Assembly: GCA_017623295.1 (NCBI GenBank)
Contig: JAGAPK010000070.1
Location: forward strand, 37,772 to 101,771
From: Lachnospiraceae bacterium
Lineage (GTDB): Bacteria; Bacillota; Clostridia; Lachnospirales; Lachnospiraceae
DNA length: 64,000 nucleotides
Direction: 5' to 3'
The stretch's first letter is position 1; the number at the start of each line of letters is the position of its first letter. Position numbers and translations under genes: made by a program. Under the pieces are notes generated by a model. The model saw only the letters and a list, made by a program, of their open reading frames with translations, was not told the DNA's origin and searched no databases. Shown here piece after piece: positions 7,550-16,540 of this stretch.

Positions 7550-9895
7550 ATGAAGCAGGAAAAGTATATCTATCGAAATCTGCCGATTCCGGGTGGCGGT
7601 TATGTGACAGGGTTTATTTTCGGTAAAAAGCAGAACACATTTTACATTAGGACTGATATTGGGGGAGCTTACCGGTTTGAGCCGGAAAGCAAACGCTGGA
7701 TTAGTCTGATTGACCATGTGACGATGGAGGATTTAAGCGAGACTTTTCCGATTGCACTGGCATTGGACGACAAATACCCTGAGAGGCTGTATATTGCCTG
7801 TGGTGTAAACAAGGAGAGGGCTGGTGTTATTGCAATATCGGACGACTATGGAACAAGTTTTTCTTATTATAAAATACCGATTCTGATTCACGGAAACTTA
7901 AACGGCAGAGGAACCGGCTATCGACTGATAGTAGATAAAAAAGACAGCAACCGATTGTTCTTTGCAAGCCAACAGGAAGGATTATGGATTAGCAAGGACA
8001 GAGGTGCGCATTGGGAGAAAAAGGATGCTTTTCCGGAAAATTATCTCACGCTGGTCGGACAGAGTGAAGATGGAAATGCCTTGTTTGTAGGATGTGCCGG
8101 TATTACAACAAAATGTGGTAATAATCTGCGTGGACATAGTATGTATGTGTCTTATGACAACGGAGAAAGTTTTGAAAAATTGTGGCAGCCGCAGGATGGT
8201 GAAATTGAAGGCGTTAAGTTAGCCGGGTTAGTGGCACAACGTTATGCACTGGATGAAAAATATTTATACGTGACTTTTTCTGTTATGGGAAGAAATGCGT
8301 ATGTTATGGAGAATGGTTACAGCTGTGATGGCGGCAGTGTAATTGGCGGAAAAGTGGTGCGCTATCCGATTGTAAAAACCGAAGTAGGAGTGCGGTTTGA
8401 AGAGGGAGAGGAAATTACGCCGGGTGGCGAGCAAAAGCGAACAGATTTGCAGGAACAGAATACAGGTATATTGGAATATGGTTTCAGTGGCATTGATACT
8501 GCCTTTTCTAAGCCGGGAATAGTTATCTGCTCCACGATTAGCAAAGAGGATGGCGACTGCATTTTCCGTTCCTTTGATTATGGACAGACATGGGAATTGA
8601 TTTTGTATGATTTGGAAGTAGGAAAACTGGATTTTCGCGCTTCTTATATGAAGCCTTGTTACAATGGCGGACATTCTTTGATTCACTGGATGACCGATTT
8701 GAAAATCAATCCGTTTGATGAAAAAGAGGCATGGTTTAATACCGGAACCGGTGTATTCCGTACAGAAAATCTTTTGGATGAAAAAGAGGTTGTTTTCAGC
8801 GATTGGTGTGATGGACTGGAAGAAACCGTGCATTTGAATTTATACAGTCCACCGAAAGGTAATGTGAAATTAATTGATATTCTAGGAGATCTGGGCGGCT
8901 TTGCTTTCCGACAACTGGATAAGCCATGCGACAATTCTTTTGATGATAAAGAAGGGAATCGTTACATAACCTGTATCAATGCGGATTATTCCGATGAAAA
9001 TCCGGATTACGTTGTGGTAACGCCGAGAGGAAACTGGAAGGGGAAGACCAAAGGCGGTTTGATTGTGTCGAAAGACCAGTGTAGCACTTTTGACAGACTG
9101 CCGATGCCATTTGGTATTAGTGCAAGACTGGATGAAGCACTGCACCGGATAGAACAACCGAATGTAAACAGTGGTTGGGTAGCTGTCTCGCCGGATTGCC
9201 AGAAAATAGTCTGGTCAGTGGCAGAAAATATCAATCTTCCGGTAGATATGGTAATTGTCAGTCAAAATGGTGGTGTCAGCTTTGAACAGGTACAGGTTTA
9301 TGACTTAAATGGAAGCAGAAAAGAGCAGGGAGGATTTAAAGTTTTTTCGGACCGCATGGACAGCAATATTTTCTATGGATTTGGAGATCATTCTGATTTC
9401 TATATCAGTTTCGATGGAGGTCAAATTTTCCGTCAGAGAGAATTGCCGTCAGAAGCGCACTTCCCGGAAGTCGAGTTTTCTTTAATTGACTGTGCCAATA
9501 AGACAGAGGTACGTGGGGAAACCGGAAAACAGGGCGTATTCTATATGGCATTAAAGGAACATGGATTATGGAAATTACATTACGATGCAATAAAAGATGA
9601 CATTTCTGTCATAAAGTTAAGCAAAGAAAATGATATTTTTTACCGGATGGGACTTGGAGTCATTCGTCCGGGTGGAAACTACTATAAAGAAGATAAAACA
9701 ATTTATACTTCGGCGGTAATTGATGGAGTCTATGGTTTTTATCGTTCGGTGGATGATGGAAAAACTTTTGTCCGGTTGAACGAAGCAAATCAGATGTACG
9801 GAGAAATTAACAGCATGGAAGGCGACAGTCAGGTGTATGGAAGATTTTATCTGGCAACAGGAAGCCGGGGCGTGCTGTATGGAGAACCTATATAG
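7550..9895 (+). CDS. GH74-type xyloglucanase (BNR/Asp-box seven-bladed propeller pair)
   Basis: The protein begins with PIPGGGYVTGF and then RTDIGGAYRF, the signature of GH74 enzymes in which this aspartate (about D36) is one catalytic acid; a second conserved aspartate lies in LGDLGGFAF (about D447). At least eight Asp-box motifs of the form S-x-D-x-G-x-S/T-F/W are visible (such as SDDYGTSF, SKDRGAHW, SYDNGESF, SFDYGQTW, SQNGGVSF, SVDDGKTF), as expected for two beta-propellers. GH74 enzymes hydrolyse xyloglucan backbones, some at chain ends. The 781 residues have no signal peptide, so it should act on imported oligosaccharides, unlike most secreted GH74. ATG 7550 has GGAGG 5 bases upstream; an ATG at 7538 does not. 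Confidence 0.85.
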   Translation: MKQEKYIYRNLPIPGGGYVTGFIFGKKQNTFYIRTDIGGAYRFEPESKRWISLIDHVTMEDLSETFPIALALDDKYPERLYIACGVNKERAGVIAISDDYGTSFSYYKIPILIHGNLNGRGTGYRLIVDKKDSNRLFFASQQEGLWISKDRGAHWEKKDAFPENYLTLVGQSEDGNALFVGCAGITTKCGNNLRGHSMYVSYDNGESFEKLWQPQDGEIEGVKLAGLVAQRYALDEKYLYVTFSVMGRNAYVMENGYSCDGGSVIGGKVVRYPIVKTEVGVRFEEGEEITPGGEQKRTDLQEQNTGILEYGFSGIDTAFSKPGIVICSTISKEDGDCIFRSFDYGQTWELILYDLEVGKLDFRASYMKPCYNGGHSLIHWMTDLKINPFDEKEAWFNTGTGVFRTENLLDEKEVVFSDWCDGLEETVHLNLYSPPKGNVKLIDILGDLGGFAFRQLDKPCDNSFDDKEGNRYITCINADYSDENPDYVVVTPRGNWKGKTKGGLIVSKDQCSTFDRLPMPFGISARLDEALHRIEQPNVNSGWVAVSPDCQKIVWSVAENINLPVDMVIVSQNGGVSFEQVQVYDLNGSRKEQGGFKVFSDRMDSNIFYGFGDHSDFYISFDGGQIFRQRELPSEAHFPEVEFSLIDCANKTEVRGETGKQGVFYMALKEHGLWKLHYDAIKDDISVIKLSKENDIFYRMGLGVIRPGGNYYKEDKTIYTSAVIDGVYGFYRSVDDGKTFVRLNEANQMYGEINSMEGDSQVYGRFYLATGSRGVLYGEPI

Positions 9896-9934
9896 TCACA
9901 TATGACATGATATTACGAATAAGGAGGATTAGCA

Positions 9935-12004
9935 ATGCATTTGGAGCAGGATGGAAAGAGATTACTGATTAAAGAGGGTATGATGCAGGTGTGGATTGAG
10001 CCTTGGGGACCAAATTCCCTCCGTGTGCGTATGACCAAAGAGGCACAGATGGATACTCATGACTGGGCGCTTACAGAGAAGATGCCGGAAACGGATGTGC
10101 AGATTTCTTTTGAGGAACTGGATGTAACAGACCCTTGGTATAAGAGTGAAGAATATACAAAATATCATCAGAAGGGTATACAGGCGACCCTTGTAAATGG
10201 TAAAATTACAGCAAAGATTTCCCATGAAGGATGGATTAGTTTCTACAACCAGAAGGGGGAACTTCTGACAGAAGAATATTGGCGAAATCGCAATCGTATT
10301 AACCGTTACTGTGTGCCGCTTCGTATAGATGCCAGAGAATTGAAACCGATTCAGGGAAGTACGGATTATGAACTGACAGCGCGTTTTGAGGCATTTGATG
10401 ATGAGAAAATCTTCGGTATGGGACAATATCAGGAGAAAAACCTGAATAAGAAGGGCGCAATTCTGGAACTGGCACATCGCAACAGTCAGGCAAGCGTACC
10501 TTTTATGGTATCCAACAGAGGCTATGGATTCCTATGGAATAATCCGGCTATCGGTACGGCGATTTTTGGTGCCAATAAGACAGAATGGTATGCAAAGAGC
10601 ACCAAGAAACTGGACTATTTCATTACAGCAGGTGATACACCGGCAGAAATTGAAGAACAGTATTCGCTTGCGACAGGAAGAACACCTATGATGCCGGAGT
10701 ATGGTATGGGTTATTGGCAGTGTAAATTGCGCTATCGTAATCAGGAAGAGCTGCTTGCAGTTGCAAGAGAGCATAAAAGAAGAGGTCTTCCGATTGATGC
10801 GATTGTAGTTGATTTCTTCCATTGGACCAGACAGGGAGATTTCAAATTCGAACCAAGAGACTGGCCGGACCCTGATGCTATGGTAAAAGAATTAAAAGAA
10901 ATGGGTATTGAAACAGTGGTTTCTGTCTGGCCTACCATTGATGAGCAGAGCGAAAATTTTGGCAAGATGGCTGAAAATGGATATCTGGTAAATTGCGATC
11001 GTGGTAATTCCAATCATATGACATGGATGGGCAATACCATTTTCTATGATGCAACACATCCGGGAGCGCAGAATTTTGTCTGGGAGCGCTGCAAAGAAAA
11101 TTATTATAAAAAAGGTATTCGCTGTTTCTGGTTAGATGAAGCAGAACCGGAGTACGGTCCTTATGATTTTGACAATTATCGTTATTATGAAGGAACGGCA
11201 CTTCAGTGTACCAACCGCTATCCGGTAGGCTATGCGAAAGGTTTTTATGAAGGCCTGAAAGCTGAGGGTGAAACAGACATTATGAGTCTGGTTCGTTGTG
11301 CATGGGCAGGCAGTCAGAAATACGGTGTGCTGACCTGGTCCGGTGACATTTATTCTTCGTTCCGTTCCATGCGTGAGCAGTTGCAGGCAGGACTGAATAT
11401 GGGAATGGCAGGAATTCCCTGGTGGACTTCCGATATTGGCGGCTTTTTGGGTGGCGATATTTCTGATGAACATTTCAAAGAATTATTGGTGCGCTGGTTT
11501 GCATGGGGGGCTTTCTGTCCGGTATTTCGTATGCATGGAGAACGTTCGCCTTGGTATGAAAGAGAACAGGAATACATAAATGGTGTCAGACAGCTTACTA
11601 GTGGACAGGACAATGAAGTATGGAGTTTCGGTGAGGATAATTATAAGATTCTGACGAAATATCTGTTTATTCGTGAAAAGCTTCGTCCATATATTCGCGA
11701 GTGTATGAAAGCAGCCAGCGAAAAAGGTGCGCCGGTGATGCGCCCGCTGTTTTATGACTTTCCGGAAGATAAGAAAGCATGGGAAATAGAAGATGCGTAT
11801 ATGTTCGGACCGGATTTACTGGTAGCACCGGTAATGGAAGAAGGACTGCGGGAACGGACGGTTTATCTGCCGGCTGGTTGTAAATGGACAGATGCTTATG
11901 CAAAGAAGGTATATGAAGGTGGACAGATGGTAACCGTTCCGGCTCCGCTTGATATTATACCGGTTATGATAAGAGAAGGAAAACAATACGAAATCTATGA
12001 ATAA
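9935..12004 (+). CDS. Second GH31 enzyme, alpha-xylosidase/alpha-glucosidase type
   Basis: A GH31 enzyme from a different branch than the one at 4977. The nucleophile is in CFWLDEAEPE (about D401) and the acid/base in TWSGDIYSSF (about D471); PWWTSDIGGF and RMHGERSPW complete the family signature. The 689-residue length and lack of signal peptide fit a cytoplasmic enzyme. Together with the YicI-like enzyme it would give two GH31 specificities, for example for xylose on different positions of xyloglucan oligosaccharides, which is inference from context. ATG 9935 has AAGGAGG before it. The stop overlaps the start of the kinase gene by 8 bases, so the two are translated together. Confidence 0.88.
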   Translation: MHLEQDGKRLLIKEGMMQVWIEPWGPNSLRVRMTKEAQMDTHDWALTEKMPETDVQISFEELDVTDPWYKSEEYTKYHQKGIQATLVNGKITAKISHEGWISFYNQKGELLTEEYWRNRNRINRYCVPLRIDARELKPIQGSTDYELTARFEAFDDEKIFGMGQYQEKNLNKKGAILELAHRNSQASVPFMVSNRGYGFLWNNPAIGTAIFGANKTEWYAKSTKKLDYFITAGDTPAEIEEQYSLATGRTPMMPEYGMGYWQCKLRYRNQEELLAVAREHKRRGLPIDAIVVDFFHWTRQGDFKFEPRDWPDPDAMVKELKEMGIETVVSVWPTIDEQSENFGKMAENGYLVNCDRGNSNHMTWMGNTIFYDATHPGAQNFVWERCKENYYKKGIRCFWLDEAEPEYGPYDFDNYRYYEGTALQCTNRYPVGYAKGFYEGLKAEGETDIMSLVRCAWAGSQKYGVLTWSGDIYSSFRSMREQLQAGLNMGMAGIPWWTSDIGGFLGGDISDEHFKELLVRWFAWGAFCPVFRMHGERSPWYEREQEYINGVRQLTSGQDNEVWSFGEDNYKILTKYLFIREKLRPYIRECMKAASEKGAPVMRPLFYDFPEDKKAWEIEDAYMFGPDLLVAPVMEEGLRERTVYLPAGCKWTDAYAKKVYEGGQMVTVPAPLDIIPVMIREGKQYEIYE

Positions 12005-13811
12005 AAGAGTAAAGCTGACGAAGATATTTAATAAGTCAACCATCAAACAACAGTTGTATACTATGTACACTGTTGTTATGGTTGTGCCAATTGCTTTGAT
12101 TGGTATGTTTCTGTTGGTAAATAACTATCGTTTGATGGTGGATTACCACAGAGACTTACTGGAATCAGATAATCTTCGTGTGCGCAATATTCTTTTCGAG
12201 ATAACAACACAGATTTATAATATTTCGGAAAATATCTCATTTGAAGATAAACTGCAGGATGTTTTAACTGAAGAATTTGAAACAAATGATGACTATCTGG
12301 AAACGGTTAATAATGATGTTACGATACTGGATGCTTTTGAAGGAAATTATACGGAAATCAGTGATATCACTATTTATACAGATAATCCAACGATTAGCAA
12401 TTATAAACAGTTTGTACAGGCAACGGACAATATAAAAAAGGAAGGCTGGTATCAGAAGGCAATCTCACAGTCCGGTGTTTTCTGGGAAGGAATGTCATGG
12501 ACGGATGACTACGAGAATCAGTATTGGAATTTGTGTCTGATTCGAAAAATCCCATTAGTCAATTCGCCGTATCATGCTGTGCTTGTAATTCGTATTAGCG
12601 ACAATTATTTGAGAACCCGTGCGGATAGTAATGAGTATGTAAATATGGCATCTGTTGACAAAGGAACGATTTTTTACAGTTCTGACAGAACCCAATATGG
12701 GGAAGAACAGATGCTTCCGATTGATTATGATGAACCTTATTATCAGTACATGGGGAATGTCAGCCGTAACGGAAATCTATGTTTTGTGAATGTTTCTACA
12801 CTACATTTGTATCAGTCGGATTCCAAAGTTTATATCTGTACATTAAATGAGCAGGGCTATAAAAGCATACAGCGTATTATGTATATATGTCTGGCAATTA
12901 TTCTTCTGGCAATTTTAATACCGGGTATTATGATTCATTTTTTTACGACCTATTTTACAGAACGAGTGAATGTACTTCGTCAGGAGATGCACAAAGCCAG
13001 CAAGCAGGATTATGAGTTGATTCCTACATTTCAGGGAAATGATGAACTTTCGGAAGCGTTTGCCGATTTACAGGTTATGGTGCAGAATATCAAAGAACAG
13101 GAAGCAAAAGTATATGAAGCACAGATTAACGAAAAAGAATTGATGATTCAGCAGCAGGATATGGAGTTTAAAATGCTGGCGAGTCAGATTAACCCACATT
13201 TCCTGTATAATACGCTTGAAACGATTCGTATGAAAGCGTTTACAGCAGGTGATAAAGAAGTGGCTACGGCAATCAAACTACTTGGAAAATCCATGCGTTA
13301 CGTGTTGGAAAATACAGGAACTACTTTTACTACGTTAGAAAAAGAATTAAATCATGTAGCCACTTACATGAACATTCAGGAACTTCGTTTTGGAGATAGA
13401 ATCCATTATGAGCAACACGTAGAAGAAGGTTTGGATTTGACCCGGTACAAAATTCTACCGCTTCTGCTTCAGCCGGTGGCAGAAAATGCCATTGTGCATG
13501 GTTTGGAAGAAGTAGCGACCGGTGGAGAGATTAAATTATCCGTTTATAAGAAGAAGCTGGATGAAAAGGAACTTCTTTTTGTTGATGTAACAGATAATGG
13601 ATGTGGTATGACGGCAGAAGTGCTTGAGAAGCTTCGAAAAGATATTGAAATTAAAGATATGAGCCGGAGTAAGAGTATCGGTATGTATAATATCAATCAG
13701 AGAATTAAACTGAATTATGGAGAGAATTATCGTATTCATGTTTATTCCGAACCACAGAAGGGTACAACAGTACGCCTGATATTCCCGGTAGATGTAATGC
13801 TGGAGCAATAA
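11997..13811 (+). CDS. YesM-type sensor histidine kinase of the carbohydrate locus
   Basis: Membrane histidine kinase with a short cytoplasmic N-terminus, a first membrane helix near residues 22-42, an extracellular sensor of about 250 residues (dCache-like position), a second helix near 293-318, a HAMP-like linker and coiled coil, then a His_kinase domain with the phospho-acceptor in SQINPHFLYNTLE (H401) and an ATPase domain with NAIVHGLEE and DNGCGM. This is the LytS/YesM class that pairs with YesN-type AraC response regulators; the likely partner is encoded on the other strand at 19910-21490. It overlaps the GH31 gene by 8 bases. The ligand is unknown; a xyloglucan oligosaccharide or a binding-protein complex is plausible. 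Confidence 0.92.
   Translation: MNKRVKLTKIFNKSTIKQQLYTMYTVVMVVPIALIGMFLLVNNYRLMVDYHRDLLESDNLRVRNILFEITTQIYNISENISFEDKLQDVLTEEFETNDDYLETVNNDVTILDAFEGNYTEISDITIYTDNPTISNYKQFVQATDNIKKEGWYQKAISQSGVFWEGMSWTDDYENQYWNLCLIRKIPLVNSPYHAVLVIRISDNYLRTRADSNEYVNMASVDKGTIFYSSDRTQYGEEQMLPIDYDEPYYQYMGNVSRNGNLCFVNVSTLHLYQSDSKVYICTLNEQGYKSIQRIMYICLAIILLAILIPGIMIHFFTTYFTERVNVLRQEMHKASKQDYELIPTFQGNDELSEAFADLQVMVQNIKEQEAKVYEAQINEKELMIQQQDMEFKMLASQINPHFLYNTLETIRMKAFTAGDKEVATAIKLLGKSMRYVLENTGTTFTTLEKELNHVATYMNIQELRFGDRIHYEQHVEEGLDLTRYKILPLLLQPVAENAIVHGLEEVATGGEIKLSVYKKKLDEKELLFVDVTDNGCGMTAEVLEKLRKDIEIKDMSRSKSIGMYNINQRIKLNYGENYRIHVYSEPQKGTTVRLIFPVDVMLEQ
13231..13244 (+). promoter_or_regulatory. Perfect match to a CcpA catabolite-response element inside the kinase gene
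   Basis: The 14 bases TGAAAGCGTTTACA fit the Bacillus cre consensus at every position. It lies within the histidine kinase coding sequence (codons for MKAFTA). Intragenic cre sites can block elongation, but a chance match within a codon context is also possible. Confidence 0.4.
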
Positions 13812-13920
13812 AAAGTACAGTTAAATTTTTACATAAATTATTAGTCTGATGGATAAAAAAATGACTGTATTTTTAATCAATTCTTTCTGGTATTTTAATT
13901 TTATTTACTAAATTATAATA

Positions 13921-13964
13921 AATACATCATAGGAAATAAGAAATTTCCTGTGGTGTATTTTTTT
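13921..13964 (+). terminator. Intercistronic terminator-like hairpin before the permease genes
   Basis: AATACATCATAGGAAAT (13921-13937) pairs with ATTTCCTGTGGTGTATT (about 13942-13958) with two non-Watson-Crick positions, followed by a run of seven T. It lies between the kinase stop (13811) and the permease start (13997). I see no good promoter in the 32 bases after it, so it may allow partial read-through. A TATAAT at 13914-13919 sits directly before it, without a clear -35 box. Confidence 0.75.
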
Positions 13965-13996
13965 CTTTCATGCAGATTAAGAAAGGATGAGAAGAT

Positions 13997-15448
13997 ATGA
14001 ATGAAAGTAAAACCTCAAGAGAAAAAGTAGCGGATAAATTATATATTGTTATCCGAATTGCCATTCTTGTATCGGTTGTGTTCCTCTTCATTCCGGGACT
14101 GAATCCGGCCAGAATCAGTGGACTGATTAACAGAAACATGTCCTTGTTTACAACAGGACTTTCTTACTCCACTTTGATAGATGGTTTTGGTCGTTCTTTC
14201 AAGAAGGGATGGGTTGATCCTTCCACAATGAAACTGGTATATGCTTCTGCACTTTGTATGTGTCTTGGTATTGCAGCACAGGCAGCAGGCGGTTGTATGT
14301 CAGTCGGAAACAGGAAATTTAAGAGACTTGGCAACTGGATTACCTTAATCGGAAGTGTTGTAGAAGTTGCTTGCATGAGTGGCATCTATATCGCATACGG
14401 ACAGATTGCACAGACTCCGAAGCCGAAAAAAGTACAGCCTATTTTCCCGGATGGTTTCTGGGTTATCATGATAATCGGTATTGTGCTGATTGTGCTTTCA
14501 CTGATACAGGTATTCTTGTTACCAAAAGCGGCAAAAGATGACGAATATGAAATGGAATCCAAATACAAATTATTCTTGATGTTTATGCCATTCTTAGCAT
14601 TGGTGGGAGTTTTCTCTTACCTTCCGTTATGGGGATGGAGATATGCTTTCTTCGATTATAAAGTAGGCGATACCTTGAGTATGGATAAGTTTGTAGGATT
14701 CAAATGGTTCCTAGAACTGGTAAAAAATCCTGCAACCGTCCGAGATATTGTCCGAGTATTAAAAAATACATTGGCAATGAGTGCGTTGGGAATCTTAACA
14801 AGCTGGCTTCCGATGGCATTTGCGATTTTCTTATCGGAAATGAAAAATTTGAAGTTCAGAAGATTTGTTCAGGTATTTACAACCGTGCCAAACTTCATCA
14901 GCTGGGTACTTGTATATGCCATTGCATTCTGTATTTTCTCTACCGATGGTTTTGTCAGCAGTATTATGGTAAATCTTGGTATCTGGGATCAAGGTGTTAA
15001 CATGTTAATGAGTGGCGAGCATACATGGATAAAAATGCTTGCATGGGGCTTATGGAAAGGAATCGGCTGGAGTGCCATTATTTACATAGCAGCGATTTCC
15101 GGTATTGACAGACAGCTTTACGAAGCAGCTACCGTAGACGGTGCAGGAAGATTTCAGAGAATGTGGCACATTACAGTGCCGGGACTTATCCCAACCTTCT
15201 GTGTATTGCTTCTTATGTCAGTTGCAAATATTTTAAGCAATGGTATGGATCAATATCTGGTATTTGAAAATGCAACCAATACAGATGCCATCATGGTACT
15301 TGATTTATATGTATACAAACTTGGTATTGGTAAAGGTTCTATTTCCTTGACAACCGTTATCAGTATGTTGAAGTCAATAGTCAGTGTTGCGTTACTGTTC
15401 CTTGCTAACGGAGTTTCTAAGTTAATTCGTGGCGAGAGTATTGTATAG
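13997..15448 (+). CDS. ABC sugar transporter permease 1 (LplB type) with N-terminal membrane extension
   Basis: The C-terminal 290 residues are a binding-protein-dependent transport permease with the EAA loop YEAATVDGAGRFQRMWHITVPG that contacts the ATPase. The family usually has about 300 residues; this one has 483, with about 185 extra N-terminal residues holding around four hydrophobic segments (near 20-40, 75-100, 112-135 and 150-172). LplB/YtcP permeases import oligosaccharides and share an ATPase (MsmX type) encoded elsewhere; indeed no ATPase gene is present in this locus. GAAAGGATGAGAAG precedes ATG 13997. The second permease follows 11 bases after the stop. Confidence 0.92.
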   Translation: MNESKTSREKVADKLYIVIRIAILVSVVFLFIPGLNPARISGLINRNMSLFTTGLSYSTLIDGFGRSFKKGWVDPSTMKLVYASALCMCLGIAAQAAGGCMSVGNRKFKRLGNWITLIGSVVEVACMSGIYIAYGQIAQTPKPKKVQPIFPDGFWVIMIIGIVLIVLSLIQVFLLPKAAKDDEYEMESKYKLFLMFMPFLALVGVFSYLPLWGWRYAFFDYKVGDTLSMDKFVGFKWFLELVKNPATVRDIVRVLKNTLAMSALGILTSWLPMAFAIFLSEMKNLKFRRFVQVFTTVPNFISWVLVYAIAFCIFSTDGFVSSIMVNLGIWDQGVNMLMSGEHTWIKMLAWGLWKGIGWSAIIYIAAISGIDRQLYEAATVDGAGRFQRMWHITVPGLIPTFCVLLLMSVANILSNGMDQYLVFENATNTDAIMVLDLYVYKLGIGKGSISLTTVISMLKSIVSVALLFLANGVSKLIRGESIV

Positions 15449-15459
15449 GAGGTGGAAGC

Positions 15460-16425
15460 ATGGCAAAGACAGCGCAGGAAAAAGCGGATTTGAAAGCAGA
15501 AAAGCTTTATCAGAAGAAGCATAAGAAAAAGTTTAAAGCGACACCGGGCGATATCGTATTTAACATCATTAACTATGCGGTGTTTGGATTATTTACTTTA
15601 GCTTGTATCTTCCCTTTCTATTACTTATTTATTAATACAATCAGTGATAATGATTTGGTAATTAAGGGTGTTATTAACTTTATACCAAGAGGCTTGAATC
15701 TGGATAACTACAAAGCATTGTTAAATGTAAGCGACCTATCTAATGCTTTTATTGTATCAATCAGCAGAACGATCCTTGGTACGGCTTTAATGGTATTAGC
15801 TTCCGGATTTGTAGGTTATCTGGTAACGAAGCAGGAAATGTGGGGCAGAAAGTTCTGGTATCGATTCTTAGTTATTACCATGTACTTTAATGCAGGTCTG
15901 ATTCCTTGGTTTATGAATATGCAGATGTTGGGATTAACCAATACGTTCTGGGCATATATCATTCCGGGTATCGTAGCACCTTATAACATTATTCTGGTAA
16001 AAACTTATATCGAATCCATTCCGGCAGAGCTGGAAGAAAGTGCTCAGATGGATGGAGCAACTTATATAACAGTATTCCGCAAAATTATCTGGCCGCTTAG
16101 TAAACCGATTCTGGCAACCATTGCTATCTTCGGTGCGGTAGGTAACTGGAACTCATTTACAGATTCCCTGATGTTGATGCAGTCAGCACCGGAACTGTAC
16201 ACCTTACAGCACAGATTGTACATTTACTTAAATCAGGCATCCAACTTAAGTGCTCTTATGGAGTCCGGCGGACAAGTAAGCGAAGCTGCTCTCAAATCAG
16301 CGCTGAGTGGTAAGGTAATCAAGTATACCATTTCAATGGTAACGGTTATTCCTATCTTAATCGTATATCCGTTCATGCAGCGGTATTTTGAAGAAGGAAT
16401 TATGCTAGGTGCAGTAAAAGGTTAA
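15460..16425 (+). CDS. ABC sugar transporter permease 2 (YtcP/LplC type)
   Basis: Second permease of the oligosaccharide ABC transporter, 321 residues, with six predicted membrane segments and the EAA loop EESAQMDGATYITVFRKIIWP. A basic N-terminal stretch of about 30 residues rich in lysine is cytoplasmic. It forms a heterodimer with the permease encoded upstream (start 11 bases after that stop, ribosome site AGGAGGTGG). The solute-binding lipoprotein gene follows after a short repeat-bearing gap. Like other members of the family, it needs a shared MsmX-type ATPase that is not in the window. Confidence 0.95.
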   Translation: MAKTAQEKADLKAEKLYQKKHKKKFKATPGDIVFNIINYAVFGLFTLACIFPFYYLFINTISDNDLVIKGVINFIPRGLNLDNYKALLNVSDLSNAFIVSISRTILGTALMVLASGFVGYLVTKQEMWGRKFWYRFLVITMYFNAGLIPWFMNMQMLGLTNTFWAYIIPGIVAPYNIILVKTYIESIPAELEESAQMDGATYITVFRKIIWPLSKPILATIAIFGAVGNWNSFTDSLMLMQSAPELYTLQHRLYIYLNQASNLSALMESGGQVSEAALKSALSGKVIKYTISMVTVIPILIVYPFMQRYFEEGIMLGAVKG

Positions 16426-16478
16426 ATTGAAAAACGGTTAAATTGGGAACCGATTAAATTAGAGAACAAATTTAAATT
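16422..16478 (+). repeat. Short tandem repeat of TTAAATT with 16-base period
   Basis: TTAAATT occurs at 16422, 16438, 16454 and 16472, that is at steps of 16, 16 and 18 bases, with related bases between (GAAAAACGG, GGGAACCGA, AGAGAACAA). The first copy includes the permease stop codon. It lies in the gap before the binding-protein gene. Confidence 0.7.
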
Positions 16479-16540
16479 CAGGTGTTTATCCGCATAGGGC
16501 GGTTTAATATAACACAATTATGAAGGAGGAAGAAAAAAGT

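Noticed and set aside
8264-8833. Minus-strand ORF of 189 codons inside the GH74 gene
   Set aside because: Shadow of the GH74 frame; no ribosome site or domain.
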